Source of the DNA: Betaproteobacteria bacterium
GTDB taxonomy: Bacteria > Pseudomonadota > Gammaproteobacteria > Burkholderiales > SG8-41
NCBI GenBank assembly: GCA_025363575.1
Contig: JANYDM010000007.1
Coordinates: 57,711 to 121,710 of the forward strand
Direction: 5' to 3'
DNA length: 64,000 nt
Positions 50,183-58,782 of this stretch are shown piece after piece (the first letter of the stretch is position 1; every line of letters begins with the position of its first letter). Both the position numbers and the translations under genes were made by a program. The notes beneath the pieces were generated by a model. The model ran no database searches and had not been told where the DNA came from. It saw only the letters and a list, made by a program, of their open reading frames with translations.

Positions 50183-51058
50183 ATGCAAGTTACATTCAAA
50201 AAGCTGCATCCTCATATCGGCGCCGAAGTAAGCCCGCTCGATTTGCGCCAGATCCACGACCGCGCCACGCTGGACGCGCTGGTCGGCGGCATGGACGAGC
50301 ACGGCGTGCTGGTGTTCCGCGACCAGCCGTTCAGCGACGCAGAGCAACTCGCGTTTGCCGAACGTTTCGGCGGCCCGCTGCACAAGAAACCCGGCATCGC
50401 CGCACTGGCCAGGAACCGGTTCGATAACGACGCGATCGCGGACATCGGCAACATCAATGAAGATGGCGGCATCCGCGCGGCCGACGATCGCAAGCGTGCA
50501 TATTCTCTCGCCAATCGCTTGTGGCACACCGATGCTTCGTTCCAGGATCCGCCCGGACGCTATTCGACGCTCTCGGCGCGCGTCATTCCGCCGGTCGGCG
50601 CCGACACCGAATTCGCCGACATGCAGGCCGCGTACGACGATCTCGATGCGGCGACGAAAAAGCAGCTCGAAGGCCTGCATGTACACCATTCAATTGCGTA
50701 CTCGCGCCAGTTGCTCGGTTTTGATTTTTCGGCCGCCGAACTCGAGAAGCTGAAAGGCGCCGTGCATCCGCTCGTGCACGTGAACCCGCGCTCCGGCCGC
50801 CGCTCGCTCTATCTCGCCTCGCATGCGACTCGCGTCATCGAGATGCCATTGCCCGAAGGCCGCCTGCTGCTGCGCGATTTGACCGAGCACGCGACTCAGC
50901 GGCAGTACGTCTACCGCCATGCGTGGAAAGACCGCGACCTCGTGATCTGGGACAACCAGGCGAGCATGCATCGCTCGACGCCGTTCGAGGATGCCAAATA
51001 CCCGCGCGAGCTGCGCCGCATCACGACGATCGACATCGAGGTTCCTGCCTACGCGTAA
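50183..51058 (+). CDS. TauD/TfdA-family 2-oxoglutarate dioxygenase (first copy)
   Basis: Family members use Fe(II), O2 and 2-oxoglutarate to hydroxylate organic acids, sulfonates or phenoxyacids. The 291-residue protein has the iron ligands HTD at residues 115-117 (LWHTDASF) and H263 in WDNQASMHRSTPFE, followed by LRRITTID carrying the arginine expected to bind 2-oxoglutarate. DRATLDALVGGMDEHGVLVFRDQPFSD is the standard N-terminal part. GAGGAGA ribosome-binding site. It resembles the TfdA/TauD core subgroup more than its neighbour at 51066 does. Confidence 0.92.
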   Translation: MQVTFKKLHPHIGAEVSPLDLRQIHDRATLDALVGGMDEHGVLVFRDQPFSDAEQLAFAERFGGPLHKKPGIAALARNRFDNDAIADIGNINEDGGIRAADDRKRAYSLANRLWHTDASFQDPPGRYSTLSARVIPPVGADTEFADMQAAYDDLDAATKKQLEGLHVHHSIAYSRQLLGFDFSAAELEKLKGAVHPLVHVNPRSGRRSLYLASHATRVIEMPLPEGRLLLRDLTEHATQRQYVYRHAWKDRDLVIWDNQASMHRSTPFEDAKYPRELRRITTIDIEVPAYA

Positions 51059-51065
51059 CGCAGTT

Positions 51066-52034
51066 ATGCAGACCATCGATCACGTCGTCAGCGGTAAAAA
51101 GGCATGGCTGCGCACGGACATCGCGCGCGACGACTGGCTTTTCCCGCTCACGCCCGACTGCCGCGGCGAGTTGAACGCGATCGTTGCGGACTTGCGCCGC
51201 AGACCGCAGCCGACCGAACAGATCGATGCTGCGCAACTACCGATTCCCGCTTGCCGCGCATTAATGCGCTGCGTCCAGGCTGCGCTCGATGAGGGTGTCC
51301 GCTTCGCGGTGGTCGACCGCCTGCCGATGGACGAGATCAGCGACAACGAAGCAAAAGCGCTGTACTGGATTTTGTCGTCGCTGCTTGCCCGCCCCGTGCA
51401 GCAAAAACTGACCGGCACGTTGATCTACGATGTGCACGACACGGGCAAAAAGGCAACGCCGGGTTCAGGCGTGCGCCCCGATCAGACCAACATGGAGCAG
51501 TTTTTCCACAATGACAATTCGTACAACACCACGCAGCCCGAATACGTTGCGCTGTTGTGCGTGCGGCCGGCGAAAACGGGCGGCGTCAGCCAGGTCATCA
51601 GCTTTTACACACTGCACAATGAGTTGCTGCGCGCGCATCCCGAAATTGTTCCGCGCCTGTACGAGCCGGTATGGTTCGACCGGCAGAAGGAATATCTGCC
51701 GGGAGAGCCGGCAGTCCTGTCCGCGCCGATTTTTTCATACGACGGCAGACTCAAAGTGCGGCTCGGCCTCTTTCAGGCCGCCAGCGGCTACAAGCTCAGG
51801 AACGAGCCGATGGACGAGGCCGCGGTCAGCGCAATCGAAACACTCAAACGCGTATTCGCCAATGAGGCGCTGCGTTTTGACTTCGTGATGGAGCGCGGTC
51901 AGATCCAGTTCGTGAATAACCTTGAATCGTGCCATCGCCGGACGACCTTTGAGGACCACGCGGAGCCGCACCATAAGCGACTGATGGTGCGGCTGTGGCT
52001 GCGCAATGCAGGCACGCCGCACTATCAGGGATAG
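51066..52034 (+). CDS. TauD/TfdA-family dioxygenase (second copy)
   Basis: The ATG at 51066 lies seven bases after the previous stop. The 322-residue protein has ligands H148 and D150 in FFHNDNSYNTTQP and a distal H290 in NNLESCHRRTTFED, then HHKRLMVRLWL with a binding arginine. The segment before the first histidine differs from copy one, and sequence identity between the two appears low, so this is not a recent duplication. Two dioxygenases behind one aldolase suggests successive oxidation steps. Confidence 0.88.
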   Translation: MQTIDHVVSGKKAWLRTDIARDDWLFPLTPDCRGELNAIVADLRRRPQPTEQIDAAQLPIPACRALMRCVQAALDEGVRFAVVDRLPMDEISDNEAKALYWILSSLLARPVQQKLTGTLIYDVHDTGKKATPGSGVRPDQTNMEQFFHNDNSYNTTQPEYVALLCVRPAKTGGVSQVISFYTLHNELLRAHPEIVPRLYEPVWFDRQKEYLPGEPAVLSAPIFSYDGRLKVRLGLFQAASGYKLRNEPMDEAAVSAIETLKRVFANEALRFDFVMERGQIQFVNNLESCHRRTTFEDHAEPHHKRLMVRLWLRNAGTPHYQG

Positions 52035-52060
52035 CGCAGGCCGCGCAGCGGCGGCGCGCG

Positions 52061-53035
52061 TTATTCGCCCGCTTTGATCTTGTTGTCGCGCACGACACGC
52101 GACCAGCGCTCGACTTCGTTGGTCAGGAATTTCTGGAATTCCCCGGGCGACGAAGCCGTGACCGCCAGCGCTTGCTGATCGAGGTGCTGTTGCAGCGCCG
52201 GCGCTTTCAGCGCCTTCATGACTTCCGCGTGCATGCGTTGGAGTATGGGCGCCGGCGTGTTCACGGGCGCAAGCAATCCCCACCACGCTTCGGCATCGAA
52301 ACCGGGCATCACCTGCTCGGCTACGGTCGGCACGTCAGGCAGATTCGGATGACGCTTCGGTGATGTGATGCCGATTGCTTTCAAACGTTTGGACTCGATA
52401 TGCGGCGAGAACAATGCGAGCGAAGCGATCGCAACCGGCACGTGACCGCCGATCGCATTGATGATCAGCGGGCCGCCGCCCTTGTACGGGATATGCGTCA
52501 TTTCGACTTTCGCATAACCACCGATCATCGCCATTGCAAGATGTGCGAGGCTGCCCGAGCCGATGGTGCCGAAAGTAACTTCGCCCGGCTTGCTCCTGGC
52601 GAGACGCACCACTTCGCCAAATGTCTTGTAGGGAAACGACGGATGCGCGGTGATCACCATCGGAGACTTGCCGATCAGCATGATCGGCGCCAGATCTTTC
52701 AGCGTATCGAACGGCATGTTTGGAATCAGGCTCGGATTCACGCCGTGGGTATCGAACACCAGCAAATACGTATAGCCGTCGGGTGCCGCTTTCGCCGCAA
52801 CGCCTGAACCGATCGCGCCCGAAGCGCCGCCGCGGTTGTCCACCACGACTGACACGCCGAGTGCCTGCTGCAAGTACGGCTGCAGCAGGCGCGCCACCTG
52901 GTCGGTCGTCCCGCCCGGCGGAAACGGCACGATGATGCGAACAGGTTGGCTGGGCCAGGTCTGCGCGTGAACTGTGCAGCCCGTCATGCAGGCAAATATC
53001 GCGAGCACTCGCAACCATGATCGAAGTGCATTCAT
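52061..53035 (-). CDS. TctC/Bug-family solute-binding protein (copy 9)
   Basis: Product of 324 residues. Signal peptide MNALRSWLRVLAIFACMTGC contains a late cysteine (TGC) but cleavage near HA-QTW looks more likely than lipidation. Ligand loop PFPPGGTTDQVARLLQ; DNRGGASGAIG; HIPYKGGGPL. The start follows GGGGAATT. It is last in the minus-strand operon with the flavin monooxygenase and the triple RidA gene, and converges on the dioxygenase operon with a 26-base gap. Confidence 0.9.
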   Translation of the reverse strand: MNALRSWLRVLAIFACMTGCTVHAQTWPSQPVRIIVPFPPGGTTDQVARLLQPYLQQALGVSVVVDNRGGASGAIGSGVAAKAAPDGYTYLLVFDTHGVNPSLIPNMPFDTLKDLAPIMLIGKSPMVITAHPSFPYKTFGEVVRLARSKPGEVTFGTIGSGSLAHLAMAMIGGYAKVEMTHIPYKGGGPLIINAIGGHVPVAIASLALFSPHIESKRLKAIGITSPKRHPNLPDVPTVAEQVMPGFDAEAWWGLLAPVNTPAPILQRMHAEVMKALKAPALQQHLDQQALAVTASSPGEFQKFLTNEVERWSRVVRDNKIKAGE

Positions 53036-53077
53036 TTTTTAATTCCCCCACCCAGGCCCGCTACAAAATATCGCAAC

Positions 53078-54274
53078 TTACAGCGTCGGACTCTTGAATT
53101 CGCCGCCCAGGGCGACAAGGCCCCACGGCGGCAACTGAGCGTCGATGCTGAAACTGAAGTGACCGGCGGCGGCGCGCGCGTCGCGAAACATGCGCTGCAG
53201 CGGAGCGCTGTCGTAGATGCCGTCGGCGCCTGCCATTTCGTGCAGGGAACCGACCGCCTCGGAGCATTGCTTAGCCGCCCACGCGCAGTTGCGCTTGCAG
53301 CGCAGGCGCCTTTCCACGTCGATAGTGCCGCCCTCGTCATACGTGCGCTGCACTTCGAGGCAATCGTTGCGCAGCAGAAGCGCCGCGGCATCGACTTGCG
53401 CGGCCGCGGCGGCGATGCGCAGCTGCACGGTTTGAAAATCCCGCATGCGTGCTCCGGTGTAATTGGTGCTGCGCGACTTGACCAGCGCGATAGCGGTTGC
53501 CAGCGCGGCGCGCGCGTTACCCACCAGGCAGCCGCCAATGCCGTGGCCGCCGAGCGCGGCGATGGGAATCCGGTACATCGGGTTGCGGTGAATCGCGAGA
53601 CCCGGAAATGCATGCCCCTCGCGCGCAACGTACATGGACAGGGCCCGATGCGCTGGCACGAATACATCAGCACAGCGCACTGTCTTGCTGCTGGTCGCGC
53701 GCATGCCGAGCGTATGCCAGTCGTCGGCGACTTCGTATTGCGAGCGATGCAAAAGGCAGAACATGTAATCGATGATGCGGTCGTTGTCGCGCACGATGCA
53801 CGCGAGCATGCTCCAGTCCGAATGATCGGTGCCGGAAGAAAAGCCCCATTCGCCGGACAGCATGATGCCGCCGCCGGCCGGCACGCCGCGGCCCTGCGCA
53901 TAGGCAATGCCCGAAGCGATGCCCGCGTCGCGGTCGGGGCCCCACACTTCCTCCTGTGCCTGCGGCTCCCACCACGCGAGGTTGCGATGATGAGAACCGA
54001 GATTCGTAACCACCCAGCCGACCGAGATATCGCCGCGCGACAGCATCTCCGGGATGTCGAAATAGGCGACGAAGGGCAATTCCATGCCGCCGCGCACCTT
54101 CGGCTGAAGGTAACGCAGGAGCCCGTTGCTGTTCAGCGCATCCATCACTGCGGGAGTCAGCCGGCGCAACGCTTCGCTGTTAGGCGCCTCGTCGCGCAGG
54201 AACGGCACCAGTTCGCGCGCGCGGCCCACCGCTTCGTCATGGCTCACGCCGGAAAAATCGGTCATCGATTTCAT
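53078..54274 (-). CDS. Flavin-dependent monooxygenase, acyl-CoA dehydrogenase fold (HsaA/HpaB type)
   Basis: The 398-residue protein has the two-component oxygenase version of the acyl-CoA dehydrogenase fold. Segments are RARELVPFLRDEAPNSEALRR, DALNSNGLLRYLQPKVRGGMEL, RGDISVGWVVTNLGSHHRNLAWW, ASGIAYAQGRGVPAGGG, LSGEWGFSSGTDHSDWSML, DDWHTLGMRATSSKTVRC (the flavin or substrate loop) and the C-terminal helix with MFRDARAAAGHFSFSID. Relatives hydroxylate phenols or steroid intermediates using reduced flavin from a partner reductase; no reductase gene is visible here. It lies behind the RidA gene with a hairpin between. Confidence 0.82.
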   Translation of the reverse strand: MKSMTDFSGVSHDEAVGRARELVPFLRDEAPNSEALRRLTPAVMDALNSNGLLRYLQPKVRGGMELPFVAYFDIPEMLSRGDISVGWVVTNLGSHHRNLAWWEPQAQEEVWGPDRDAGIASGIAYAQGRGVPAGGGIMLSGEWGFSSGTDHSDWSMLACIVRDNDRIIDYMFCLLHRSQYEVADDWHTLGMRATSSKTVRCADVFVPAHRALSMYVAREGHAFPGLAIHRNPMYRIPIAALGGHGIGGCLVGNARAALATAIALVKSRSTNYTGARMRDFQTVQLRIAAAAAQVDAAALLLRNDCLEVQRTYDEGGTIDVERRLRCKRNCAWAAKQCSEAVGSLHEMAGADGIYDSAPLQRMFRDARAAAGHFSFSIDAQLPPWGLVALGGEFKSPTL

Positions 54275-54277
54275 TCA

Positions 54278-54327
54278 GGATTGAGGATTGCAGGATTGAG
54301 AGCTAAGGCACAAGAGATCCTCAATCC
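54278..54327. repeat. Inverted repeat with AGGATTG units between RidA and monooxygenase genes
   Basis: Arms GGATTGAGGAT (54278-54288) and ATCCTCAATCC (54317-54327) are exact complements. The left arm lies within three close AGGATTG units. The right arm ends one base before the RidA stop codon, and the left arm begins four bases from the next start, so the hairpin fills the whole gap. It may pace translation or stop transcription. Confidence 0.6.
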
Positions 54328-55626
54328 TCAAGGAACGTACACCCACAAGTCGAGCTGCACCGTGCAGCCCGGCACCGGCAGAAACGGCACTTCGACCGCC
54401 GAATACGGTAGATGCTGTCCCGGCAGATGCTGTTGCCACACATGGTAGGCCGGATAAAATTCCTTGAGATCGGTATGAAACTGCTGGATGCGCACGACAT
54501 TGGCAAGCGAGGTGCCTGCGGCCTTGCACAGCTTTTCGGCATTGGCGAGCATGTAATCCATCTGCGCTTGCGCGCTGCAGCCGAAATGCGGCTGCGCGGG
54601 ATCGACGCGCGCCGACTCGATCAGTCCGTCGCCATCGATCGCGAGCAACCCCGAGATAAACAGGAACTCGCCTGCGCGCACAGCCTGGCAGTAACCACCC
54701 CATGCCGGCATGACACCGGCGTCAATTGCGCGCGCGCGCGTTTTTCCGCGGCTGCTCAATGCAATCGCATTGATTTCGACGCGGCCTTCCGCAATTGCGA
54801 GACCCGGCGTCGCCATCGGGATCAAGCTGGTTGCCGGCGGGTGCTTTGCAAAAAGCGAGCGCCACACTTCGTTGAAGGGGGCAAAGTCAGCAGGATCGCG
54901 CAGGTAGACCTGGCATTTCACGACATCCGCGAGCGAAGATCCGGCGGCTTTCAACGCGGGCTCGAGTTTCTGCCGGATAGTGTATTCGGTCTCGAGCTTG
55001 ACCGGCACGCCTTTCCATAAGTGCCCTGCCGGCAAGCGGACTTCGGGCGCAAGGCCGTCGGCCACCACCAGTGCATCGGCGAGCCGTCCGGCGACGAACA
55101 CAAAATCGCCCGCGCTGACCGCCAGGCTGTAGCCTGAACTCTGATGGATCGCATGCGATTTCGGCCGGATGTGCTGCACGCGCACGCCGTCTTCCACTGC
55201 GATCATCTGCATCTCGATTTCCTGACCCGCAAGCAGCAGCCCCGGCATCAGGATGGAGGTGCTCGGTGGAATGTGGTCGCCGAGCGCAGCGCGGCGTGCA
55301 TCGTGATACGGCGGCACCGCGCGGTAGTCGGTGTAAAACTGGTCGACGCGCACGATATTGGCAAATTGGCTGCGGCCGGCCTTTAGCACGCGGCCGAGGT
55401 TGGCGAAGATACGGTCCGACTCGCGCCGGTGCTTCGAGTCCGCCCACGACGGCAGCGCCGCACCCACGACGCCGGACGCCATGGCGCCGGCAAAATCCGA
55501 GTTGCCCTTGTGGCCGGTCGCGAAAATCCAGCGTCCCGCCTTGACGCCGGCCGCGTAGCGGATGCCGCCCTGCGCTATCGTGACCGGCAGCAGTGGTTTT
55601 ACAGCAAGTTTGTTTTTTGTCGGCAT
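54328..55626 (-). CDS. Fusion of three RidA/YjgF domains, catalytic arginine lost in each
   Basis: RidA deaminates reactive enamines and imines as a trimer of single domains. This 432-residue chain holds three units, at about residues 20-147, 160-290 and 303-430. Each has the recognisable end: IPPSTSIL with GQEIEMQMIAV, HPPATSLIPMA with GRVEINAIAL, and LPYSAVEVPF with CTVQLDLWV. The E. coli active-site Arg105 aligns with Ser122, Thr266 and Tyr408 by this reading, so all three lack it. It may have assembled as a one-chain trimer. The fusion is in an operon with two TctC genes upstream and a flavin monooxygenase downstream. Confidence 0.82.
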   Translation of the reverse strand: MPTKNKLAVKPLLPVTIAQGGIRYAAGVKAGRWIFATGHKGNSDFAGAMASGVVGAALPSWADSKHRRESDRIFANLGRVLKAGRSQFANIVRVDQFYTDYRAVPPYHDARRAALGDHIPPSTSILMPGLLLAGQEIEMQMIAVEDGVRVQHIRPKSHAIHQSSGYSLAVSAGDFVFVAGRLADALVVADGLAPEVRLPAGHLWKGVPVKLETEYTIRQKLEPALKAAGSSLADVVKCQVYLRDPADFAPFNEVWRSLFAKHPPATSLIPMATPGLAIAEGRVEINAIALSSRGKTRARAIDAGVMPAWGGYCQAVRAGEFLFISGLLAIDGDGLIESARVDPAQPHFGCSAQAQMDYMLANAEKLCKAAGTSLANVVRIQQFHTDLKEFYPAYHVWQQHLPGQHLPYSAVEVPFLPVPGCTVQLDLWVYVP

Positions 55627-55665
55627 TTTTTTAGTGCTGCGTTTGCATCTATCGCGGTTTCAGCT

Positions 55666-56631
55666 CTAGTTCTGAGTCGTCGCGCCGGCCTCTTTGATGA
55701 GCGGCGCCCAGCGCTTGACGTCGTCGTCCAAATATTTCGTGAATTGATCCGGCGGCAGATAATGCGGCACCCCGCCGGCATTCAGAATGCGCTCCTGGAT
55801 TTCAGGCAGCTTGACCACGCGCGCAATCTCGGCGCTCATGCGGGCGACGATCGCTTTGGGCGTGCCAGCAGGAAAGGCGGCGCCCGCGAAGCCCGCGAGC
55901 GTATCGAATGGATAACCGCTTTCGGCAAACGTCGGCAGGTCGGGCAGAATTTTCATGCGCTCGCGCGCAGCAAGCGCGAGCGCCCTGACGCGGCCGGCGC
56001 GCATGTGCGGCAATGCGCCGGGCACATTCGCGAAAGTCGCATCGACGCGTCCACCGACCAGATCGAGCATGCCGGGCGCGCTGCCGTTGTACGGGACATG
56101 CAGCGCCGGGAAACCGGCGTACTTGCGAAAAAGCTCCATCGCCAGGTGTTGCGCGCCGCCGGCGCCCGACGACGCGTATGAAATCGAGGGGGTTTTCTGG
56201 CGCGCCCACGCGACGAATTCCCTGACCGTATTGACCGGCGTTTTCGTCTGCACGACGAGCAGGCTCGGATATTCGCCGATCAGCGCAACCGGCGCGAAAT
56301 CCTTCAATGTGAAGGAAAGGTTCGGCACGAGCGTCAGCTGCAACGACAGCGGCTGGCTGATGAAGCCGAGCGTGTAGCCGTCGGGCGGCGCTTTGGCGAC
56401 GAGCGCGTTGGCAATCACGCCGTTCGCACCCGGCCGGTTGTCGTAGACGAACGATTGGCCCAGATACTCGCTCAACTTCGCACCCACTGTGCGCGTCATG
56501 ATGTCGGAGACGCCGGCCGGCGGAAAATCGATGATCCAGCGGATCGGCTTCTCCGGGTAACCCGCCGCCATACAGGCGCCTACTGTCGATGCCAACAATA
56601 TCCCGCAGGCAAGCCCCTTTAATGCGCCCAT
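55666..56631 (-). CDS. TctC/Bug-family solute-binding protein (copy 10)
   Basis: Product of 321 residues with signal peptide MGALKGLACGILLASTVGAC, cleaved near MAA-GYP. The ligand loop IDFPPAGVSDIMTRTVG lacks the usual double glycine, having PAGVSD instead. DNRPGANGVIAN and HVPYNGSAPG (Asn for the usual Lys) are further differences. The GGGAGATTC ribosome-binding site is good. It lies 25 bases after copy 11 and 39 before the RidA fusion. Confidence 0.9.
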   Translation of the reverse strand: MGALKGLACGILLASTVGACMAAGYPEKPIRWIIDFPPAGVSDIMTRTVGAKLSEYLGQSFVYDNRPGANGVIANALVAKAPPDGYTLGFISQPLSLQLTLVPNLSFTLKDFAPVALIGEYPSLLVVQTKTPVNTVREFVAWARQKTPSISYASSGAGGAQHLAMELFRKYAGFPALHVPYNGSAPGMLDLVGGRVDATFANVPGALPHMRAGRVRALALAARERMKILPDLPTFAESGYPFDTLAGFAGAAFPAGTPKAIVARMSAEIARVVKLPEIQERILNAGGVPHYLPPDQFTKYLDDDVKRWAPLIKEAGATTQN

Positions 56632-56656
56632 CTTGAATCTCCCTGGTATCGAATCA

Positions 56657-57640
56657 TCATTCCGCGGCTTTGATGCCCGCCGCCTTGATGACCCTGGCCG
56701 CGCGCGTTCTGTCCTCCTGCAGAAAGCGCGCGAAATCTTCCGGCGAACCGGTGAATACGTCGAAGCCGATGGCCGTCAGCCGCTCTTTCAGTTCGCCCGC
56801 AGCGAGCGCCGCGACGGTTTCGCGGTTCAGTCTGTCGATGATGAGGCGCGGCGTGCCGGCACGCGTGACAAGTCCGAACCACGTGCCCGCGTAATAGCCC
56901 TGCAGGCCGGCCTCGCCGGTCGACGGAATGTCAGGCCAGCTCGGATGGCGCTTGTCGGCGCCGATCGCGAGTATCTTCAGTTTGCCCGCTTTCCAGTACG
57001 GCGTGACGGTGGCGATGCCGGTAATGACGATGTCGACTTCTCCGCCGAGAACGGCGACGGTGGCCGGCCCCGATCCTTTGTACGGAATGTGCGAAAGCTT
57101 GATGCCGGCCATCGATTCAAGCAGCGCGCCGGCCAGATGGTTGCTCGAAGCAGGGCCGGGCGTCGAATATCTGAGCACGCCCGGTTTCGCCCTGGCAAGC
57201 GCGATCAATTCCGTCATCGAGCTGGCTGGCAGCGACGGATGCACGGCGATCATAAACGGCACGTTGACGGCAGAAGTGATCGGTGCGAAATCCTTCACCG
57301 CGTCGTACGGGAGCTGCGGATTCACCTGCGGATTGATCGACATCGTGGTCGCCGTCGTCAAGAGCAGCGTATAGCCGTCGGGCAGCGACTTGGCAACCGC
57401 GTCCGCGCCTATGATGGTGCTGGCGCCGCCGCGATTGTCGACAACCACTTGCTGTCCCAGGCGCTCGGCGAGTTTCGTCGAGATACCCCGCGCTACGATG
57501 TCCGTCGTGCCGCCGGGCGGATATGGCACGACCATGCGAATGGGTTTGTTCGGGTAGGTGCCCCCGGCGTTCTGCTGAGGCGACTGTGCCGCCGCGGCTC
57601 CGGCGGCGACCACGAGCATGGCCGCTAGCTCTGCGCGCAT
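56657..57640 (-). CDS. TctC/Bug-family solute-binding protein (copy 11)
   Basis: The 327-residue product has a signal peptide (MRAELAAMLVVAAGAAAAQS) and ligand loop PYPPGGTTDIVARGIS, the most canonical of the set. DNRGGASTIIG and HIPYKGSGPA follow. It is the first gene of the TctC - TctC - RidA - monooxygenase - TctC operon. Copies 10 and 11 differ in all three diagnostic loops, so the pair probably binds two different ligands. Confidence 0.9.
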   Translation of the reverse strand: MRAELAAMLVVAAGAAAAQSPQQNAGGTYPNKPIRMVVPYPPGGTTDIVARGISTKLAERLGQQVVVDNRGGASTIIGADAVAKSLPDGYTLLLTTATTMSINPQVNPQLPYDAVKDFAPITSAVNVPFMIAVHPSLPASSMTELIALARAKPGVLRYSTPGPASSNHLAGALLESMAGIKLSHIPYKGSGPATVAVLGGEVDIVITGIATVTPYWKAGKLKILAIGADKRHPSWPDIPSTGEAGLQGYYAGTWFGLVTRAGTPRLIIDRLNRETVAALAAGELKERLTAIGFDVFTGSPEDFARFLQEDRTRAARVIKAAGIKAAE

Positions 57641-57925
57641 ACTGACTTTCCCAGTGAACGTTGCCGCTTGCGTATCGCATCATGCCGCACGGCCCTCGCG
57701 CGGCGAACCACCGGAATTATACCTAAGCTTGCAGCGGCCACCGACTGCGCGGCATGTGTTTACATGATGGCGAACATGGTCAGCACTGTCGCATGATACA
57801 GGGATCAAATCCAGGAACCGGAGGACCCGGCAGAACGCGGGAGCGTCTGCGATCGGCAACAACCGGCATCGCTACGGACCCGCCGCGCGACCACGCACGG
57901 GAACCTTGCCCGGCTACTGCATGAC

Positions 57926-58666
57926 CTATCTGTCGTAAGCCCTGGCGATTTTCTGGAGAGTGCCGTCTTTAGTCATCGCAGCGAGAGCGTCGACCAGCCC
58001 TTTGACGGTGCCGTCAGGAATACCGGGGTGGCACGCAAGCCAATAGCTCACTTCATTGAATTTCAGCACCAGCTTGATATCTTTGACGCCGGCATTCGCA
58101 GCGACGATTTTTTCGGCACGGATACCCGTCACCCACAGATCCACCCCATTGAACTGCTTGCGGTCCAGCGTGAGCATGGGCGGAATCTGCTTGTCTTCCC
58201 TCACCGCGACAATATTGGTTACTGCATGGTCTCTAAGCCACGCGACCTTGGCGTCGTTGGTGACGCCGCCGATACGGTAGGGACGCGCATCGGCAAGCGT
58301 CTTGACGGGATCGTTGAAACCGCCCTTGGCAAACAGTCCCCAAGCGTTGGTCGCCAGCGGCCCCACCCATTTGAAAATGCGTTCGCGATTTTCCAGGCGC
58401 ACCGTCGAATAAATACAGGTCTCAGGCTTCCTCTGCGTCTGCTCGTAGCCCTGCGGCCACGGCATGACCGCGAAAGTCATCGGCACGTTGGCCCGGCGCC
58501 CCATTTCCATTATCACGTCGGTGGAAAGCCCCGTAAGCTTATTGTTCTCCGTATAGTTGAATGGCGGGTTTTCCTCGGTCACGATTTGCAGCGCCTGCGC
58601 CGGCGCAGCTGCGAAAACGCATAGCAGAAGCATGATCAAACTGCGCGAATTGTCGCTGGCAGACAT
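57926..58666 (-). CDS. Type-2 periplasmic substrate-binding protein (SBP_bac_3 type)
   Basis: Start at the ATG at 58666 follows GGAGG by six bases. The 246-residue product has a signal peptide cleaved near AQA-LQ. Segments LQIVTEENPPFNYTENNKLTGLSTDVIMEM are the classical N-terminal lobe (quoted as EENPPFNYTENNKLTGLSTD), and CIYSTVRLENRERIFKWVGP matches the crossover region. It binds amino acids or similar compounds for an ABC transporter or acts as a sensory receptor; no permease or ATPase gene is next to it. It lies 116 bases behind the damaged HD-GYP gene. Confidence 0.83.
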   Translation of the reverse strand: MSASDNSRSLIMLLLCVFAAAPAQALQIVTEENPPFNYTENNKLTGLSTDVIMEMGRRANVPMTFAVMPWPQGYEQTQRKPETCIYSTVRLENRERIFKWVGPLATNAWGLFAKGGFNDPVKTLADARPYRIGGVTNDAKVAWLRDHAVTNIVAVREDKQIPPMLTLDRKQFNGVDLWVTGIRAEKIVAANAGVKDIKLVLKFNEVSYWLACHPGIPDGTVKGLVDALAAMTKDGTLQKIARAYDR

Positions 58667-58782
58667 CGATTTCCTCCTCTCAAAGACGCGGTTTAAAGGT
58701 CGTGCGCGCCGGCATGGCGGGCGTCTGCACCGGCGGGCCATATTAGCGAACTGCGCCTGCCTGCGCCTGCCTCCCAGAACAA

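Noticed and set aside
50140..57815. Shared CAGGGATCAAAT string at about 50142 and 57799
   Set aside because: Twelve bases shared by two gaps, with no extended similarity on either side; chance is sufficient.
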